This document shows positions 44,325 to 55,386 of a stretch of 64,000 bases of DNA, in pieces. The notes under the pieces were generated by a model. The model was not told where the DNA came from and did no database searches. It saw only the letters and a list, made by a program, of their open reading frames with translations. The stretch's first letter is position 1, and the number at the start of each line of letters is the position of its first letter. The stretch is from Streptomyces sp. NBRC 109706. GTDB taxonomy: Bacteria; Actinomycetota; Actinomycetes; Streptomycetales; Streptomycetaceae. The position numbers and the translations under genes are program-made. Where the stretch lies: positions 852,289 through 916,288 of the forward strand of contig NZ_BBOM01000005.1 in assembly GCF_000974485.1 (NCBI RefSeq). Direction: 5' to 3'.

Positions 44325-45929
44325 CTAGAGCAGGCCGCCGCCGGCGAAGGTGAGGATCAGTTGCGGTGCTCCGGACAATGCGAGCGCGATGCCGCTGGTC
44401 AGCGCGATGGCGCCGCCGACGGCCAGCGGGCGGCGCGGCGCGGGGGGCACCGGCGTGGGCTCGGAGTCTGGCTCCTCGGCGGGAACCGGAACGGGGGCCG
44501 GGGCCAGGAACGGGGCCGGGACCGGGGCCTCGGCCGGCTGGAAGAGCAGCGCCGTCCAACGCAGGTAGTAGACAAGGGCGATGGCCACGTTCACCGCCAT
44601 CACCACGGCCAGCGCCCCGAGCCCCGCGTCGACGGCGGACCTGAAGACCGCCACCTTGGCGAAGAGGCCGATCACCCCCGGGGGCAGTCCGGCCAGGCAG
44701 AGCAGGAAGAAGGCCAGGGCCAGGGCGGCCAGCGGACGCCGGGCGTAGAGGCCGCGAAAGTCAGCGATACGACGCCCGGTGCCGTCGCCCCGCTCCTGGA
44801 GGAGCAGCGCGAGCACGGCGAACGCGCCGAGGTTCACCGCGCCATACATCAGCGCATAGGCGATGGCGGCGCCGACCGCCGAGGACATCTCCTCGCCCCC
44901 GGTGGCATAGCCGGCGGCGGCGATCGGGACCAGCAGATAGCCGGCCTGGCCGATCGATGACCAGGCCAGCAGCCGCACCGCGCTGTGCGGGGCCTCGCCG
45001 GCGGTGCGCAGCGCGGCGACATTGCCGGCGGTCATGGTGAGCCCGGCCAGCACCGCGAGCACCGGCCCCCAGAGGTCGCCGAAGGCGGGGAACGCCCGGG
45101 TGGTGACCAGGATCAGCCCGGCCAGGCCCGCGGTCTTGCCGACCACCGAGAGATAGCCGGCGACCGGCAGCGGGGCGCCCTGGTAGGTCTCCGGGACCCA
45201 GAAGTGGAAGGGCACCGCGGCGATCTTGAAGGCGAAGCCGACCAGGGTCAGCGCCACCCCGGCCTCGGCCAGCGTCGCGAGTCGGGGGTCGGCGTCCGGC
45301 AGCGCGCCGGCGATCCCGTCCAGGTGGAGGCTGCCGGCGCCGGCGTAGACAAAGCTGATGCCGAGCAGGGCGACGGCCGTCGCGGTGACGGAGGAGAGGA
45401 AGAACTTCAGCGCCGCCTCGGGGCCGACCGTGCTGCCGCGCCGCAGCCCGACCAGGGCGTAGGCGGGCAGCGTGGTGACTTCGAGCGCGATGATCAGGGT
45501 GGCCATGTCGCGGGCGGCCGGCAGCAGCGCGGCGCCGGCGGCCGAGGAGAGCAGCAGGAACCAGAACTCGCCCCCGGGCAGCTCGCCCGACTCCTCCCCG
45601 GAGCGGCCCGGCCGCAGCTCCGGCACCGAGAGCAGCGCGGCGACCAACGCGCCGCCGAGCACCAGCAGTTGGACGATGAGGGCGAACCGGTCGGCGGCAT
45701 AGGAGCAGAGCCCGGGATCGTCGGCCAGGCAGAAGGTGGCGCGGTCCCCGTCGCGCAGCGGCAGCAGCGCCAGCGCGGCCAGGGCGAGGCCGCCGACGGC
45801 CGCCCAGGCCAGTGGCGCCTTGCGGCCCGCCGGCAGGAAGAGGTCGGCGACCAGCACCGCGACCGCCGCCAGCGCGGCGATCAGCGGGGGCGCGACAACC
45901 GCCCAGTCCACGGTCTGGATCAGGTTCAT
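44325..45929 (-). CDS. nuoN: NADH-quinone oxidoreductase subunit N
   Basis: 534 residues, about 14 membrane helices, with the antiporter-like core (KFFLSSVTATAVALLGISF, FHFWVPETYQGAP). A proton-pumping subunit of the complex I membrane arm. Last gene of the operon; the ATG overlaps nuoM by 4 bases. The C-terminus has an Ala/Pro/Glu-rich insert (about 480-510). Confidence 0.95.
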   Translation of the reverse strand: MNLIQTVDWAVVAPPLIAALAAVAVLVADLFLPAGRKAPLAWAAVGGLALAALALLPLRDGDRATFCLADDPGLCSYAADRFALIVQLLVLGGALVAALLSVPELRPGRSGEESGELPGGEFWFLLLSSAAGAALLPAARDMATLIIALEVTTLPAYALVGLRRGSTVGPEAALKFFLSSVTATAVALLGISFVYAGAGSLHLDGIAGALPDADPRLATLAEAGVALTLVGFAFKIAAVPFHFWVPETYQGAPLPVAGYLSVVGKTAGLAGLILVTTRAFPAFGDLWGPVLAVLAGLTMTAGNVAALRTAGEAPHSAVRLLAWSSIGQAGYLLVPIAAAGYATGGEEMSSAVGAAIAYALMYGAVNLGAFAVLALLLQERGDGTGRRIADFRGLYARRPLAALALAFFLLCLAGLPPGVIGLFAKVAVFRSAVDAGLGALAVVMAVNVAIALVYYLRWTALLFQPAEAPVPAPFLAPAPVPVPAEEPDSEPTPVPPAPRRPLAVGGAIALTSGIALALSGAPQLILTFAGGGLL

Positions 45930-47557
45930 CGGACGGCTCCCGGCAGGAGGTTCTGCACAACGGGATCGGTGAGGTTCAGCAGTACGGCCGGCCAGAGTCC
46001 GGCCAGCAGGATCAGGGCGACCAGCGGGCCGAACGCCGCGTACTCGAAGCCCCGCAGATCGGCCAGCGCGGGGACGTCGTCGGCCGGGCGCGGGCCCATG
46101 CAGACCCGGCGGACCACCAGCAGCAGATAGGCGGCGGTCAGCAGGGTGCCGACGGCGGCGACCGCGAGGTAGGTGAGGAACGCGGGCCGGCTGAGGCCGT
46201 CCGCCGGGTGGAACGAGCCGAGCAGGGCGAGCAGTTCACCCCAGAACCCGGCGAGCCCTGGCAGTCCGAGCGAGGCGACGGCGGCGAAGGCGAGCAGCCC
46301 GCCGAACCGGGGGGCGCGGGCGTAGAGCGCGCCCCCCTCCCGGCCGGCGAGGGTGTCGACATCGGTGCTGCCGGTGCGGTCCTTGAGGGCGCCGACCAGG
46401 AAGAAGAGCAGCCCGGTGATCAGGCCGTGGGCGACGTTGGCGAAGAGCGCGCCGTTGACCCCGGTGTGGGTGAGGGTGGCGATGCCCAGCAGGACGAAGC
46501 CCATATGGCCGACGGACGAATAGGCGATCAGCCGCTTGAGATCGCGGCCCTCGCCCGGGTGGGGCAGGAACCGGGCCGCGCCGTTCGCCGGCGTTGGCAG
46601 GACCAGGGCGAGACAGGCGAGGGAGCCATAGATGATGCCCGCCACCGCGAAGGCGGCCAGATAGGGCGCGAAAGTGTGCATCCCCTCGGGCGCCGCCGGC
46701 AGCACGATCCGTACGAACCCGTAGGTGCCCATCTTCAGCAGCACCCCGGCGAGCAGCACCGAGCCCACCGTCGGCGCGGCGGTGTGGGCGTCGGGCAGCC
46801 AGCTGTGCAGGGGCCACATCGGGGTCTTGATCGCGAAGCCGAGGCCGATGGCGAGGACGGCGATCAGCTGGGTGCCCCTGGTCAGCCCGGTGCCGTGCGC
46901 GTCGGCGAGCGCGATCATGTCGAAGGTGCCGGCGCGGACCCCGATCAGCAGCAGCCCGAGCAGCATCAGCACCGAGCCCAGCACCGTGAACAGGACGAAC
47001 TTCCAAGCGGCGGCGGCTCGTTCGGCGCCGTTGCCCCAGCGGGCGATCAGGAAGTACATCGGGACGAGCACGGTCTCGAAGGCGAGGAAGAAGAGCACCA
47101 GGTCCAGCACCGCGAAGGTGGCCAGCATCCCGGTCTCCAACAGCAGCAGCAGCGCGACAAAGGCGCGCGGCCCCGGGGTGTGGGCGCCGGTGGGCGGCCG
47201 GAAGTAGGAGTAGAGCGCGCAGAGGAACGTCAGCAGCGCGGTCAGCACCAGCAGCGGGAGCGAGATGCCGTCGATCCCGAGATGCATCCTGATGTTCAGT
47301 GCCGGGATCCAGGAGACATCGGTCTCGGCCTGGACGGCGGCCGGTTGGTCGTGGTCGAACGCGGCGGCCAGCACCAGGGTGGCGACCAGCACCGCGCCGG
47401 TGACGGTGACGCCGTGCCGCAGCACGTCCCGGTCGGGGCCGCCGGCGCCGCGCAGTCCCGGCGGGGCCGGCAGCAGTGCGGCGGCGGCGCCCAGCAGGGG
47501 CAGGGCCAGGGCCGCGACCAGCAGCCACTGTTGCACCGAGTCGGACAGCGTGATCAT
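45926..47557 (-). CDS. nuoM: NADH-quinone oxidoreductase subunit M
   Basis: 543 residues, antiporter-like: YFLIARWG, GFAIKTPMWPLHSWLPDAH and AYSSVGHMGFVLLG include the conserved Lys and His of the proton channel. Follows nuoL by 4 bp. Confidence 0.96.
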   Translation of the reverse strand: MITLSDSVQQWLLVAALALPLLGAAAALLPAPPGLRGAGGPDRDVLRHGVTVTGAVLVATLVLAAAFDHDQPAAVQAETDVSWIPALNIRMHLGIDGISLPLLVLTALLTFLCALYSYFRPPTGAHTPGPRAFVALLLLLETGMLATFAVLDLVLFFLAFETVLVPMYFLIARWGNGAERAAAAWKFVLFTVLGSVLMLLGLLLIGVRAGTFDMIALADAHGTGLTRGTQLIAVLAIGLGFAIKTPMWPLHSWLPDAHTAAPTVGSVLLAGVLLKMGTYGFVRIVLPAAPEGMHTFAPYLAAFAVAGIIYGSLACLALVLPTPANGAARFLPHPGEGRDLKRLIAYSSVGHMGFVLLGIATLTHTGVNGALFANVAHGLITGLLFFLVGALKDRTGSTDVDTLAGREGGALYARAPRFGGLLAFAAVASLGLPGLAGFWGELLALLGSFHPADGLSRPAFLTYLAVAAVGTLLTAAYLLLVVRRVCMGPRPADDVPALADLRGFEYAAFGPLVALILLAGLWPAVLLNLTDPVVQNLLPGAVR

Positions 47558-47561
47558 CGGA

Positions 47562-49487
47562 TCAGTCCCCCGCCGCGACGAGTACGGCGGCCAGCCCGAG
47601 CACCAGGGCCCCGGCGACCAGCGTGCTCAGATAGGTCTGGACATTGCCGGTCTGGGCCCGGCGGGTGAGCGTTCCCAACAGCCCGGGCGCGGCGGCGGTG
47701 CCCCGTACATAGGTGTCGACCACCGTCCGGTCCAGGAAGCGCACCAGGCCGGCGAGCGCGCGGACCGGACGGACCACGGCCGCCGTGTAGAGCGCGTCCA
47801 GATGGAACCCGGCCTCGGCCGGCCGGCGCAGCGGGCCGAGCAGCGCGGGCGCGGGATCCTCCTCGCCCGCGCCCTCGTAGGCGCGGCGCCAGGCCGCATA
47901 GGTGGCGGTGCCGCCCAACACGGCGGCGCCTGTGGCCAGTACGGAGGTGGTGAGGGTGGGCGCCAGCGAGCCGCCGTCGAACCATTCGGGCAGTTCGCCG
48001 TAGGCGAGCCCCAGCAGCAGCGAGGGCACCGTCAGCAGCCACAGCACCCCGGTCATCACCGGGCTCGACCGCTCGCCCGGCGGCACCAGGCCCTCGCGGG
48101 CGCGGACCGGATCGTGGAAGGCGAGCAGCCAGAGCCTGGCCGCGTAGGCGGCGGTCAGCAGCGCGGCGGCCAGCCCGCCCACCAGCACGATCCAGCCGGC
48201 GGCGACGGGCGCGGCCAGGCTGGACGAGACGCCGTGCTCGTTGTCCAGGGCGACGTGTTCGGCCGCGCCTATGACGGCCTCCTTGGAGAAGAAGCCGGCG
48301 AACGGCGGCACCGCCGCCAGCGCCAACAGGCCGATCGTCATCGCCCAGAACGCGTCCGGCGCCCGGCGGCGCAGATCCCGCATCCGGGACATGGCGGTCA
48401 ACGAGCCGGTGCCGGCCGTCTGGATCAGCACCCCGGCGGCCAGGAACAGCAGCGCCTTGAACGCGCCGTGGGTGAGCAGGTGGAAGACGGCGGCCTCGCG
48501 GTCGGCAACGGCCAACGCACCCGTCATAAAGCCGAGTTGGCCGATGGTGGAGTAGGCGAGGACCCGTTTGACGTCGTCCTGGGCCAGCGCGGCGAGCGCC
48601 GAGGCCAGCATGGTGAGCGCGGCCACCACGGCCAACACCACCAGCGCCGCCGCCGACTGGGCGAAGACCGGCAGCAGCCTGGCGATGAAGTAGACCCCGG
48701 CCGCGACCATGGTCGCCGCGTGGATCAGCGCCGAAACCGGCGTCGGGCCCGCCATCGCGTCCGGCAGCCAGGTGTGCAGCGGCACCTGCGCCGACTTGCC
48801 GGCCACGCCGGCGAGCAGCAGCAGCGCGATCACCGTCGGATGGTCCAGCTCGAAGCCGGAGATCGAGGACGAGACCCGGGCCACGATCTCGCTGATCCGG
48901 AAGCTGCCGGCCTCCGAGGCCAGCGCCAGGATGCCGATCAGGAACGGGACGTCGCCGAGCTTGGTGACCAGGAACGCCTTGAGCGAGGCGGCCCGGGCGG
49001 CGGACGTCTCCCAGTAGTGCCCCACCAGGAAGTACGAACAGATGCCCATCACTTCCCAGCCGACCAGGAGCACCACCAGATCATCGGTGTAGACGACCAG
49101 CAGCATGGCCGAGGTGAAGAGCGAGACCAGCGCGGCATAGGAGGGGTAACGGGCGTCGCCGCGCAGATAGCCGGTGGAGTAGAGCTGCACACAGCTGGCC
49201 ACGGCGGTGACCAGCACCGCCACCAGCACCGCGAACCCGTCCAGGCGCAGGGCGAGTTCGATGGGCAGCGTCGCGTTCCCGGTCGGCGCCAGCTCGGTGG
49301 CGGCCAGCAACGGCTCCTCGCCGCGCTGCCGGACGGCCACCAGCACGGCCAGCGCGGTGGTGGCCAGCATGGGCAGCACGGCCAGCGGCCGCACGAAGCC
49401 GGGGGCCCGCCGCCCGGTCAGCAGGGTGACGGCGGCGGCCAGCAGCGGCAGCAGCGGAACGAGGACGGCGGCGGTCGTGGTGTTCAC
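47562..49487 (-). CDS. nuoL: NADH-quinone oxidoreductase subunit L
   Basis: 641 residues. [38 protein letters not shown] and [11 protein letters not shown] mark the largest pump subunit, with a C-terminal lateral-helix region. Overlaps nuoK by 4 bases. Confidence 0.96.
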   Translation of the reverse strand: MNTTTAAVLVPLLPLLAAAVTLLTGRRAPGFVRPLAVLPMLATTALAVLVAVRQRGEEPLLAATELAPTGNATLPIELALRLDGFAVLVAVLVTAVASCVQLYSTGYLRGDARYPSYAALVSLFTSAMLLVVYTDDLVVLLVGWEVMGICSYFLVGHYWETSAARAASLKAFLVTKLGDVPFLIGILALASEAGSFRISEIVARVSSSISGFELDHPTVIALLLLAGVAGKSAQVPLHTWLPDAMAGPTPVSALIHAATMVAAGVYFIARLLPVFAQSAAALVVLAVVAALTMLASALAALAQDDVKRVLAYSTIGQLGFMTGALAVADREAAVFHLLTHGAFKALLFLAAGVLIQTAGTGSLTAMSRMRDLRRRAPDAFWAMTIGLLALAAVPPFAGFFSKEAVIGAAEHVALDNEHGVSSSLAAPVAAGWIVLVGGLAAALLTAAYAARLWLLAFHDPVRAREGLVPPGERSSPVMTGVLWLLTVPSLLLGLAYGELPEWFDGGSLAPTLTTSVLATGAAVLGGTATYAAWRRAYEGAGEEDPAPALLGPLRRPAEAGFHLDALYTAAVVRPVRALAGLVRFLDRTVVDTYVRGTAAAPGLLGTLTRRAQTGNVQTYLSTLVAGALVLGLAAVLVAAGD

Positions 49488-49837
49488 GTGGTGGTGGTCT
49501 CCCGGCTCGCTGCGCCGGCGGAGTCCCGTTCCTCGTCGCCCAGTTCACGCAGCTGGTCGACGGCGGAGGTGCCGCGTTGGCGGTAGACGAGCAGCACGAT
49601 GGCCAGTCCGACGCCGATCTCGGCGGCGGAGAGGGCGATGAGGAAGAGAGTGAAGATCTGGCCGGTGTGTGCCTCGTCCCGCAGCCACACGTCGAAAGCG
49701 ACCAGATTGAGGCTGACGGCGGCGAGCATCAGCTCCACCGACATCAGCACGAGGATGGCGTTGCGGCGGGCCAGCACGCCGTAGACCCCGACGCAGAACA
49801 GCAGCGCGGCCAGCACCGTGGGATAGACCAGATGCAT
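49484..49837 (-). CDS. nuoK: NADH-quinone oxidoreductase subunit K
   Basis: 117 residues with three membrane helices; [19 protein letters not shown] holds the key membrane glutamate, and [12 protein letters not shown] follows. The C-terminal tail ([14 protein letters not shown] onward) is longer than usual. Confidence 0.95.
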   Translation of the reverse strand: MHLVYPTVLAALLFCVGVYGVLARRNAILVLMSVELMLAAVSLNLVAFDVWLRDEAHTGQIFTLFLIALSAAEIGVGLAIVLLVYRQRGTSAVDQLRELGDEERDSAGAASRETTTT

Positions 49838-50379
49838 CAGCGCTCACCCGCCCCGGCCCGGGCCCGCGTCCGGGACAGCGCGATGGCGCCGACCAGCGCG
49901 GCCAGCAGCAGCACCGACAGCGCCTCGAACGGCAGCACCCAGTAGCGGAACAGGCTGTCGCCCAACGCGGCCGACTCGCCGTGCGGTGTCTCCAGATCGA
50001 TCCAGGTGCTGCGGAACGCGTCCACCACCAGGGTGACCAGCGTCGCCGCCGACGCCAGCGCGACGGCCAGGGCGACCCAGCGGTTGCCCGAGTCGACATC
50101 GGGCGACGGGCCGATGGGCGCCCTGGTGAGCATCAGCCCGAAGAGCAGCAGCACCACCACAGAACCCAGATAGATCAACACCTGCACCCAGGCGATGAAC
50201 TCGGCGGTCAGCAGCAGGTACTCGACGGCCAGCCCGCCGAGCGCCACCACCAGCCAGAGCGCGGCGTGCACCAGCTGCCGCGTCGTCACACAGAGCACGG
50301 CGGCGCCCAGCACCACGACGCCGACCAGCAGAAACACGATCTCCTGGCCGGAGGGCGAGAGAAACCCCGGCCCGCTCAC
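49837..50379 (-). CDS. nuoJ: NADH-quinone oxidoreductase subunit J
   Basis: 180 residues, five membrane helices; [21 protein letters not shown] is the conserved NuoJ segment. Overlaps nuoI by 4 bases and nuoK by 1. Confidence 0.94.
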   Translation of the reverse strand: MSGPGFLSPSGQEIVFLLVGVVVLGAAVLCVTTRQLVHAALWLVVALGGLAVEYLLLTAEFIAWVQVLIYLGSVVVLLLFGLMLTRAPIGPSPDVDSGNRWVALAVALASAATLVTLVVDAFRSTWIDLETPHGESAALGDSLFRYWVLPFEALSVLLLAALVGAIALSRTRARAGAGER

Positions 50380-50906
50380 GGGGCGTCCCCGCTACCGGCC
50401 TGCTTCTCGGCGGCCTTGCGGGCGGCGGCGATCTCCTTGGGCTCCTCACCGGCCGGATCCAACGGCGGCGGCTCGGGCACCGTCCACATCCAGGCGCGCA
50501 ACGTGTCCCGTTCATGGGTCAGTTCACGAATATCCGTGGTCGCGTACTCAAACTCCGGCGACCAGAAGAGGGCATCGAACGGACAGACCTCGACACAGAT
50601 CCCGCAGTACATGCAGAGCGAGAAGTCGATGGCGAACCGGTCCAACACGTTGCGGCTGCGCTCCCGCCCACCGGGCGCCGCCGCCGGCAACGTCTCCTTG
50701 TGCGAGTCGATATAGATGCACCAGTCCGGGCACTCCCGCGCGCACAGCATGCAGACCGTGCAGTTCTCCTCGAACAGCCCGATCACCCCCCGGCTGCGCG
50801 GCGGCAACTCCGGCTGCGTCTCGGGATACTGCGCGGTCACCGCCCGCCGGGTCATGGTGCGCAACGTGATGGCCAGCCCCTTGGCGAGCCCCGATCCCAG
50901 GCTCAT
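50376..50906 (-). CDS. nuoI: NADH-quinone oxidoreductase subunit I (2x[4Fe-4S])
   Basis: 176 residues from ATG 50906. Two ferredoxin clusters: [12 protein letters not shown] and [12 protein letters not shown]. It carries electrons between the NADH side and NuoB in normal complex I. In an operon lacking the NADH module it is a plausible entry point for ferredoxin electrons. Overlaps nuoH by 4 bases. Confidence 0.96.
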   Translation of the reverse strand: MSLGSGLAKGLAITLRTMTRRAVTAQYPETQPELPPRSRGVIGLFEENCTVCMLCARECPDWCIYIDSHKETLPAAAPGGRERSRNVLDRFAIDFSLCMYCGICVEVCPFDALFWSPEFEYATTDIRELTHERDTLRAWMWTVPEPPPLDPAGEEPKEIAAARKAAEKQAGSGDAP

Positions 50907-51865
50907 CCGATCACCACCTTGATCACTCCGGTCAACGCGATCTGGGCCAGCGCGAGCGGCACCAGCACCGTCCAGGCGAACTTCTGGATCTGGTCGGCGC
51001 GCAGCCTGGGCCAGGCGACCCGCGCCCAGATCACCACGAAACACAGCGCGCCGGTTTTCAACAAGGTCCACAGCCAACCGAGTTGGTCCGAGAACGGACC
51101 ATGCCACCCGCCGAGGAACAGCACCGCCGTCAACGCGGAGATGACCACGATGCCGGCGTACTCGGCGAGCAGGAAGAACGCGAACCTGAGCCCCGAGTAC
51201 TCGGTGTAAGCGCCGAAGATGATCTCCTCGGGCGCGATCGGCGCGTCGAACGGCGGCCGCTGCAGTTCGGCCAGCCCGGCGGTGAAGAACACAAAGGCGC
51301 CCACCAGCTGCCAGGGCACCCACCACCACTCGAACTCGTTGAGAATGCCGGTCAGACTGAGCGTCCCGGCGGCCATCGCGACGGACGCGGCGGAGAGCAG
51401 CAACGGCAGCTCGTAGGCCATCAGTTGGGCCGCCGTCCGCAACCCGCCGAGCAACGAGTACTTGTTCGCCGACGCCCAACCGGCGATCAACGACCCCAGC
51501 ACGCCGATGCCCAGCACCGCCAGCACGAAGAAGATCCCCGCGTCCAGGCTCTGCCCGACGAACCCGTCGGGCCCCACCGGGATCGCGATCAGCACCACGA
51601 GATACGGAATCAACGCCACGGCTGGCGCCAACCGGAAGATCCGCCGATCGGCCCCCTCCGGGACGGTGTCCTCCTTCTGCGCGAACTTCACACCGTCCGC
51701 GATGAGTTGAGCCCAACCATGGAACCCACCCGCATGCATGGGCCCGAGCCGCCCCTGCATATGGGCCATCGCCTTGTGCTCCCCCTGCCCCACGAGCAAC
51801 GGCAACACGAGAAACGCCACCAACACGGCGCCAACCCGCAGCGCAACCTCCCAAACGTCCATCAC
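50903..51865 (-). CDS. nuoH: NADH-quinone oxidoreductase subunit H
   Basis: 320 residues, eight membrane helices. [37 protein letters not shown] and [17 protein letters not shown] are the conserved quinone-channel motifs. It overlaps the end of nuoC by 4 bases; nuoD, expected before it, is absent. Confidence 0.96.
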   Translation of the reverse strand: MMDVWEVALRVGAVLVAFLVLPLLVGQGEHKAMAHMQGRLGPMHAGGFHGWAQLIADGVKFAQKEDTVPEGADRRIFRLAPAVALIPYLVVLIAIPVGPDGFVGQSLDAGIFFVLAVLGIGVLGSLIAGWASANKYSLLGGLRTAAQLMAYELPLLLSAASVAMAAGTLSLTGILNEFEWWWVPWQLVGAFVFFTAGLAELQRPPFDAPIAPEEIIFGAYTEYSGLRFAFFLLAEYAGIVVISALTAVLFLGGWHGPFSDQLGWLWTLLKTGALCFVVIWARVAWPRLRADQIQKFAWTVLVPLALAQIALTGVIKVVIG

Positions 51866-53862
51866 TCCCCCTCCTCCCCTGCGGCCCCCGGCACGGCGGG
51901 CGGCTCCGCAGGCGGCTCCGCCGGTTGGGCGGGGTCCGGCTCGGCGGCCGGCTCCGCCGGCTGGGCGCGGTCCGGCTCGGCGGGCGGCTCCGCCGGCTGG
52001 GCCGGGGAGGCAGGCTCCGGCTTCGCCGGGGCGGCCGGGGAGGCGGGGTCCGGCTCCGCCGAGGCGGGCGTGGCGGGGTCCGGCTCCGCCGAGGACGCGG
52101 GGACCGGATCCGGCTCCGCCGAGGCGGGCGACTCCGGCTTCGCCGGTGCGGCCGGGTCCGGCTTCGCCAAGGCGAGGGAAGCGGGCGAGGCAGGCCCCGC
52201 CGAGGCAGCGGGGTCCAGCTCCGCCAGGGCGGGCGTGGCGGGGTCCGGCTTCGCCGGGGACTCGGGGACGGGCAAGGTGGGCTCCGCCGGTTGGGCCGGA
52301 GCCGTGGAATCCGGCGACGAGACGGAGTCCACCTGAGCCGGCGACTCCGACTCGACCGAGGACGCACGGTCCGGACCCGGCTCCACCGAGGAAACGGCAC
52401 CCGCCGAGGCCGGCGACTCCGGCTCCGCCGGTTGGGCCGGGGAGGCAGGGTCCGGCTCTGCCGGCTCGGCCGGCGCGGCGGGGTCCGGCTTCGCCGGGGC
52501 AGCGGCGCCAGCCGGGACCGATGACTCCGACTCCGCCGGTTGGGCTGAGGAGGCGAGGTCCGGCTCCACCTGAGCCGGCGACTCCGGCTCCGCCGAGGAC
52601 GCGGGGACCGGATCCGGCTCCGCCGAGGCGGGCGACTCCGGCTTCGCCGGTGCGGCCAGGTCCGGCTTCGCCAAGGCGAGGGAAGCGGGCGAGGCAGGCC
52701 CCGCCGAGGCCGTGGAATCCGGCGACGAGACGGAGTCCACCTGAGCCGGCGACTCCGACTCCGCCGGTTGGGCCGGCGCGGCGGGGTCCGGCTCTGCCGG
52801 GACCGGCTTCTCCGAGGGGGCGACGGCCGAGGCCGCAGCCGGCGGCGCCGGCTCCGCCGGCTCGGCCGGGGCGGCGGACGGTTTCGGGGTCGCGGAAGCC
52901 CGCTCCGCCGACGCTCCACCGCCGGAGGCGTTCCGTTGACTCGCGGAACCCTCGCTCGCCGAGCGCGAGCGACGCGGACCACGCGTCACCGCACGCGGCT
53001 CGGCGTCATCACCCCGAGACGGCGAAGGCCCGTCCACGGCCCCACCGCCGGAGGCATCCCGCTGGCTCGCGGAACCCTCGCTCGCCGAGCGCGAGCGACG
53101 CGGACCACGCGTCACCGCACGCGGCTCGGCGTCATCACCCCGAGACGGCGAAGGCCCGTCCACGGCCCCACCGCCGGAGGCGCCCCGCTGGCTCGCGGAG
53201 CCCTCGCTCGCCGAGCGAGCGCGGCGTGGTGTGCGTTCCGGCGTGCCGGCGGCCGTGGCTCGGGGGCGGCGGGTCGCGGGGGGAGGCGTGGGGGCCTGGC
53301 CCTTGAGGGGCCCCCAGTCGTTGGGGTCGGGGACGCCGGGGGGCAGGGGCTGGCGCCGGCGGGGGGTTTCGCCGCCCGGCTCCTTGGCGCCCGGCCACTG
53401 TTTGGCCACCCGCGCGGCCAGGACGAAGTCCTTGCGCAGCGGGTGCCCCTCGAACCCGTCGGGGAGCAGCAGCGGGGTCAGTCCCGGGTGGCCGGGAAAG
53501 TCGACGCCGAACATCTCGTGGGTCTCGCGCTCGTGCCAGCCCGCGCCCGGGTAGACACCGGTCGCGGTGGGCAGGGACGGAGCCTCGTGCGGGACGGTGG
53601 TGCGCAGCAGCAGCCGGCGGGGCGGTGCCCCGAGGGCGACCACATGAGCGCAGATCAGCAGGCCGGTGCCCGGTTCGTCGACCGCGCTGAGCCAGTCGAA
53701 GAAGGTGCAGCCCAACTCGTCGCGGGCGGCGGTCAGCGCCGCCGGCCAGGCGTCGCCGGCCGGCACGTCGACCGTAAGGACGTCGTACGCCTCCTCGGCG
53801 ACCGCACCTGGCCCGAAGAGCTTCGCCGCCTCGGCCGGCAACCAACCCACCAGCGTCACCAC
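51862..53862 (-). CDS. nuoC: NADH-quinone oxidoreductase subunit C with giant repetitive tail
   Basis: 666 residues. Residues 1 to about 190 are a normal NuoC ([10 protein letters not shown], the [16 protein letters not shown] signature at 111-126, and EGHPLRKDF at 138-146). The remaining 476 residues are low-complexity. Residues about 213-320 contain about 2.5 copies of a 42-residue unit ([16 protein letters not shown] and following). Residues about 340-666 are a Pro/Ala/Ser/Glu/Asp tail with further internal repeats. Typical NuoC is 180-250 residues. The tail is in frame with the next gene by a 4-base overlap, so it is translated. It occupies the place where nuoD would be. Confidence 0.9.
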   Translation of the reverse strand: MVTLVGWLPAEAAKLFGPGAVAEEAYDVLTVDVPAGDAWPAALTAARDELGCTFFDWLSAVDEPGTGLLICAHVVALGAPPRRLLLRTTVPHEAPSLPTATGVYPGAGWHERETHEMFGVDFPGHPGLTPLLLPDGFEGHPLRKDFVLAARVAKQWPGAKEPGGETPRRRQPLPPGVPDPNDWGPLKGQAPTPPPATRRPRATAAGTPERTPRRARSASEGSASQRGASGGGAVDGPSPSRGDDAEPRAVTRGPRRSRSASEGSASQRDASGGGAVDGPSPSRGDDAEPRAVTRGPRRSRSASEGSASQRNASGGGASAERASATPKPSAAPAEPAEPAPPAAASAVAPSEKPVPAEPDPAAPAQPAESESPAQVDSVSSPDSTASAGPASPASLALAKPDLAAPAKPESPASAEPDPVPASSAEPESPAQVEPDLASSAQPAESESSVPAGAAAPAKPDPAAPAEPAEPDPASPAQPAEPESPASAGAVSSVEPGPDRASSVESESPAQVDSVSSPDSTAPAQPAEPTLPVPESPAKPDPATPALAELDPAASAGPASPASLALAKPDPAAPAKPESPASAEPDPVPASSAEPDPATPASAEPDPASPAAPAKPEPASPAQPAEPPAEPDRAQPAEPAAEPDPAQPAEPPAEPPAVPGAAGEEGE
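52088..52710. repeat. Internal direct repeats in the nuoC tail
   Basis: A segment of about 118 bp beginning at 52088 recurs at 52592 with almost no change, offset 504 bp. A second pair, starting near 52311 and 52709 (GCCGTGGAATCC), is offset 398 bp. Between them are shorter copies of the same Pro-Ala-Glu coding units. Confidence 0.8.
52908..53226. repeat. 126-bp tandem repeat in nuoC
   Basis: Units begin at 52921, 53047 and 53173 (GCCGGAGGC), exactly 126 bp apart, the last incomplete. Each encodes 42 residues on the minus strand and includes the palindromic-looking CGCTCGCCGAGCG. Confidence 0.9.
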
Positions 53863-54251
53863 GCCACCCCCTCGGCCACGCCACGGCCAGGCGCTGCGGG
53901 AGAAGCGCCCGCACCAGCCCGCCGCCCAAACGCCACCACGGTCCGGGCGCCGCCGGCCGGCCTATCGACCGCCGACACGTCACCCGCCGCCTCGGCGACC
54001 GCGTCAGGCCCGAAGGTCTCCGCCACCGCGGCCGACAACCAACCAACCGCCGCCGCCCCGCCGCCGAACGCCACCGAACACCCCGCCGCAGGCACAACCA
54101 CCACCCACCGGCCCCCAGCCGCCGCCACACCAGAAGCAAGTTCCGCACTCGCCAGTTCCGCCCACCGGCCCCCAGCCGGCGCCGCGTCCTCGAACACCCC
54201 CTCAGGCACCGAACGCGCCGCAGGCACCGAACGCGCCACCGCCGCCGTCAC
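53856..54251 (-). pseudogene. Decayed duplicate of the nuoC N-terminus, still open
   Basis: 131 codons that start by 4-base overlap with nuoB and end 7 bases inside nuoC. VGWLSAAVAETFGPDAVAEA and DVSAVDRPAGGA copy [20 protein letters not shown] and [12 protein letters not shown] of NuoC (residues 5-37). DNA of 53965-54060 resembles 53776-53860. The rest is Ala/Gly-rich, with an internal duplication (AGGRWAELASAELASG then AAGGRWVVVV). It lacks the NuoC signature, so it is probably non-functional, although its frame is intact and coupled. Confidence 0.65.
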
Positions 54252-54868
54252 CGCGCGTCCCGCCTGACCAGTCCGCTGCTGAGCGCCGCAGGCGAAGGCG
54301 AAGGCGAAGGCGAAGGCGAAGGCGAACGCGCACCCTCCACGGCTGGCGCCGCAGGCAAAGGCGTCGGCGAGGCGTACCGTTCTGCCGTCGACTCCTCCGC
54401 GATCTTCTCCTGGAGCTTGAGGATGCCCTGCAGCAGCGCCTCCGGGCGCGGTGGGCAGCCGGGCACATAGACGTCGACGGGGATGATCTGGTCGACGCCC
54501 TTGGTGACGGCGTAGGAGTCCCAGTACGGCCCGCCGCAGTTGGAGCAGGCGCCGAAGGAGATGACGTACTTCGGTTCCGGCATCTGCTCGTAGAGCCGTT
54601 TGATGGCCGGCGCCATCTTGTCGGTGACGGTGCCGGAGACGACCATCAGGTCGGCCTGGCGCGGGCCGGGCGCGAAAGGGATGACGCCGAGTCGGATGAA
54701 GTCGTGGCGGGACATCGACGCGGCGATGAACTCGATGGCGCAGCAGGCCAGGCCGAAGTTGAAGACCCAGAGGCTGTAGCGGCGGCCCCAGTTGAGGACG
54801 ACCTTCATCGGTTCGGGCGCCAGCCGGGCCAGTGGCCCCAACGCGCTGCCCGCCGGTCTCAGGTCCAT
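54248..54868 (-). CDS. nuoB: NADH-quinone oxidoreductase subunit B
   Basis: 206 residues from ATG 54868, overlapping nuoA by 10 bases. Cluster N2 ligands: [18 protein letters not shown] and PGCPPRPE. The C-terminus is extended by a Ser-Pro dipeptide tail encoded by a hexanucleotide repeat. Confidence 0.95.
   Translation of the reverse strand: MDLRPAGSALGPLARLAPEPMKVVLNWGRRYSLWVFNFGLACCAIEFIAASMSRHDFIRLGVIPFAPGPRQADLMVVSGTVTDKMAPAIKRLYEQMPEPKYVISFGACSNCGGPYWDSYAVTKGVDQIIPVDVYVPGCPPRPEALLQGILKLQEKIAEESTAERYASPTPLPAAPAVEGARSPSPSPSPSPSPAALSSGLVRRDAR
54291..54326. repeat. Hexanucleotide repeat, six GGCGAA copies
   Basis: Six exact GGCGAA units encode the Ser-Pro run near the NuoB C-terminus. Slippage would add or remove SP pairs without shifting frame. 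Confidence 0.95.
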
Positions 54869-55230
54869 GTCAACACGTCCTTCTTCCAGGCGTAGAGGAG
54901 TCCGACGGTCAGGAAGCCGAGGAAGACGAACATCTCCACCAGGGTGGCCGCGCCGAAGCCGTCGGCGGCGAACACCGTGGCCCAGGGGAAGAGGAAGACG
55001 GAGTCGACGGCGAAGATCACATACAGGAACGCGTAGATGTAGTACCGCACCTGGGTGTGGGCCCAGCCCTCGCCGACGGGGTCGACGCCGCACTCGTAGA
55101 CCAGCAGCTTCTCCGGCGTCGGCACGGTGGGTCTGAGCAGGTGGCCGGCGATGAAGGCCACGGCGACGAAGAGCACGCCGACCACCGCGACCAGACCGAC
55201 GACGGTGTAGCCGTGGAAGTAGTCGGGCAC
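54859..55230 (-). CDS. nuoA: NADH-quinone oxidoreductase subunit A
   Basis: 123 residues from GTG 55230 with GGAGG 7 bases upstream; a longer in-frame start at 55269 is unlikely. Three membrane helices and [12 protein letters not shown] with [22 protein letters not shown], the conserved cysteine loop. First gene of the partial operon. Confidence 0.95.
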   Translation of the reverse strand: MPDYFHGYTVVGLVAVVGVLFVAVAFIAGHLLRPTVPTPEKLLVYECGVDPVGEGWAHTQVRYYIYAFLYVIFAVDSVFLFPWATVFAADGFGAATLVEMFVFLGFLTVGLLYAWKKDVLTWT

Positions 55231-55386
55231 GTTGTGGCCTCCGGCGGAGTCAGGGAGGGCTGACAGCACGGGAGTCTAGGGGGTCGGGACGCGGTTGTGA
55301 CCAGGCCGGGGGGTGGGGATAGCCCTACCGTCGTTCACCGACCCACCCCATGGTGCCGGTGCGACGGACGCGGCAGTCTTGACCAC

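Noticed and set aside
46725..47207. Plus-strand frames opposite nuoL and nuoM
   Set aside because: Shadows of conserved nuo genes with no independent evidence of coding.
51862..53400. A hidden or frameshifted nuoD in the nuoC tail region
   Set aside because: None of the NuoD signatures I would expect (HPQSHG-type or quinone-site histidine segments) is seen in any minus-strand frame; the region is repeats.
51738..54267. Long plus-strand frames of proline/arginine-rich sequence opposite nuoC
   Set aside because: They are antisense shadows of the repetitive nuoC tail and have no ribosome sites or family features.
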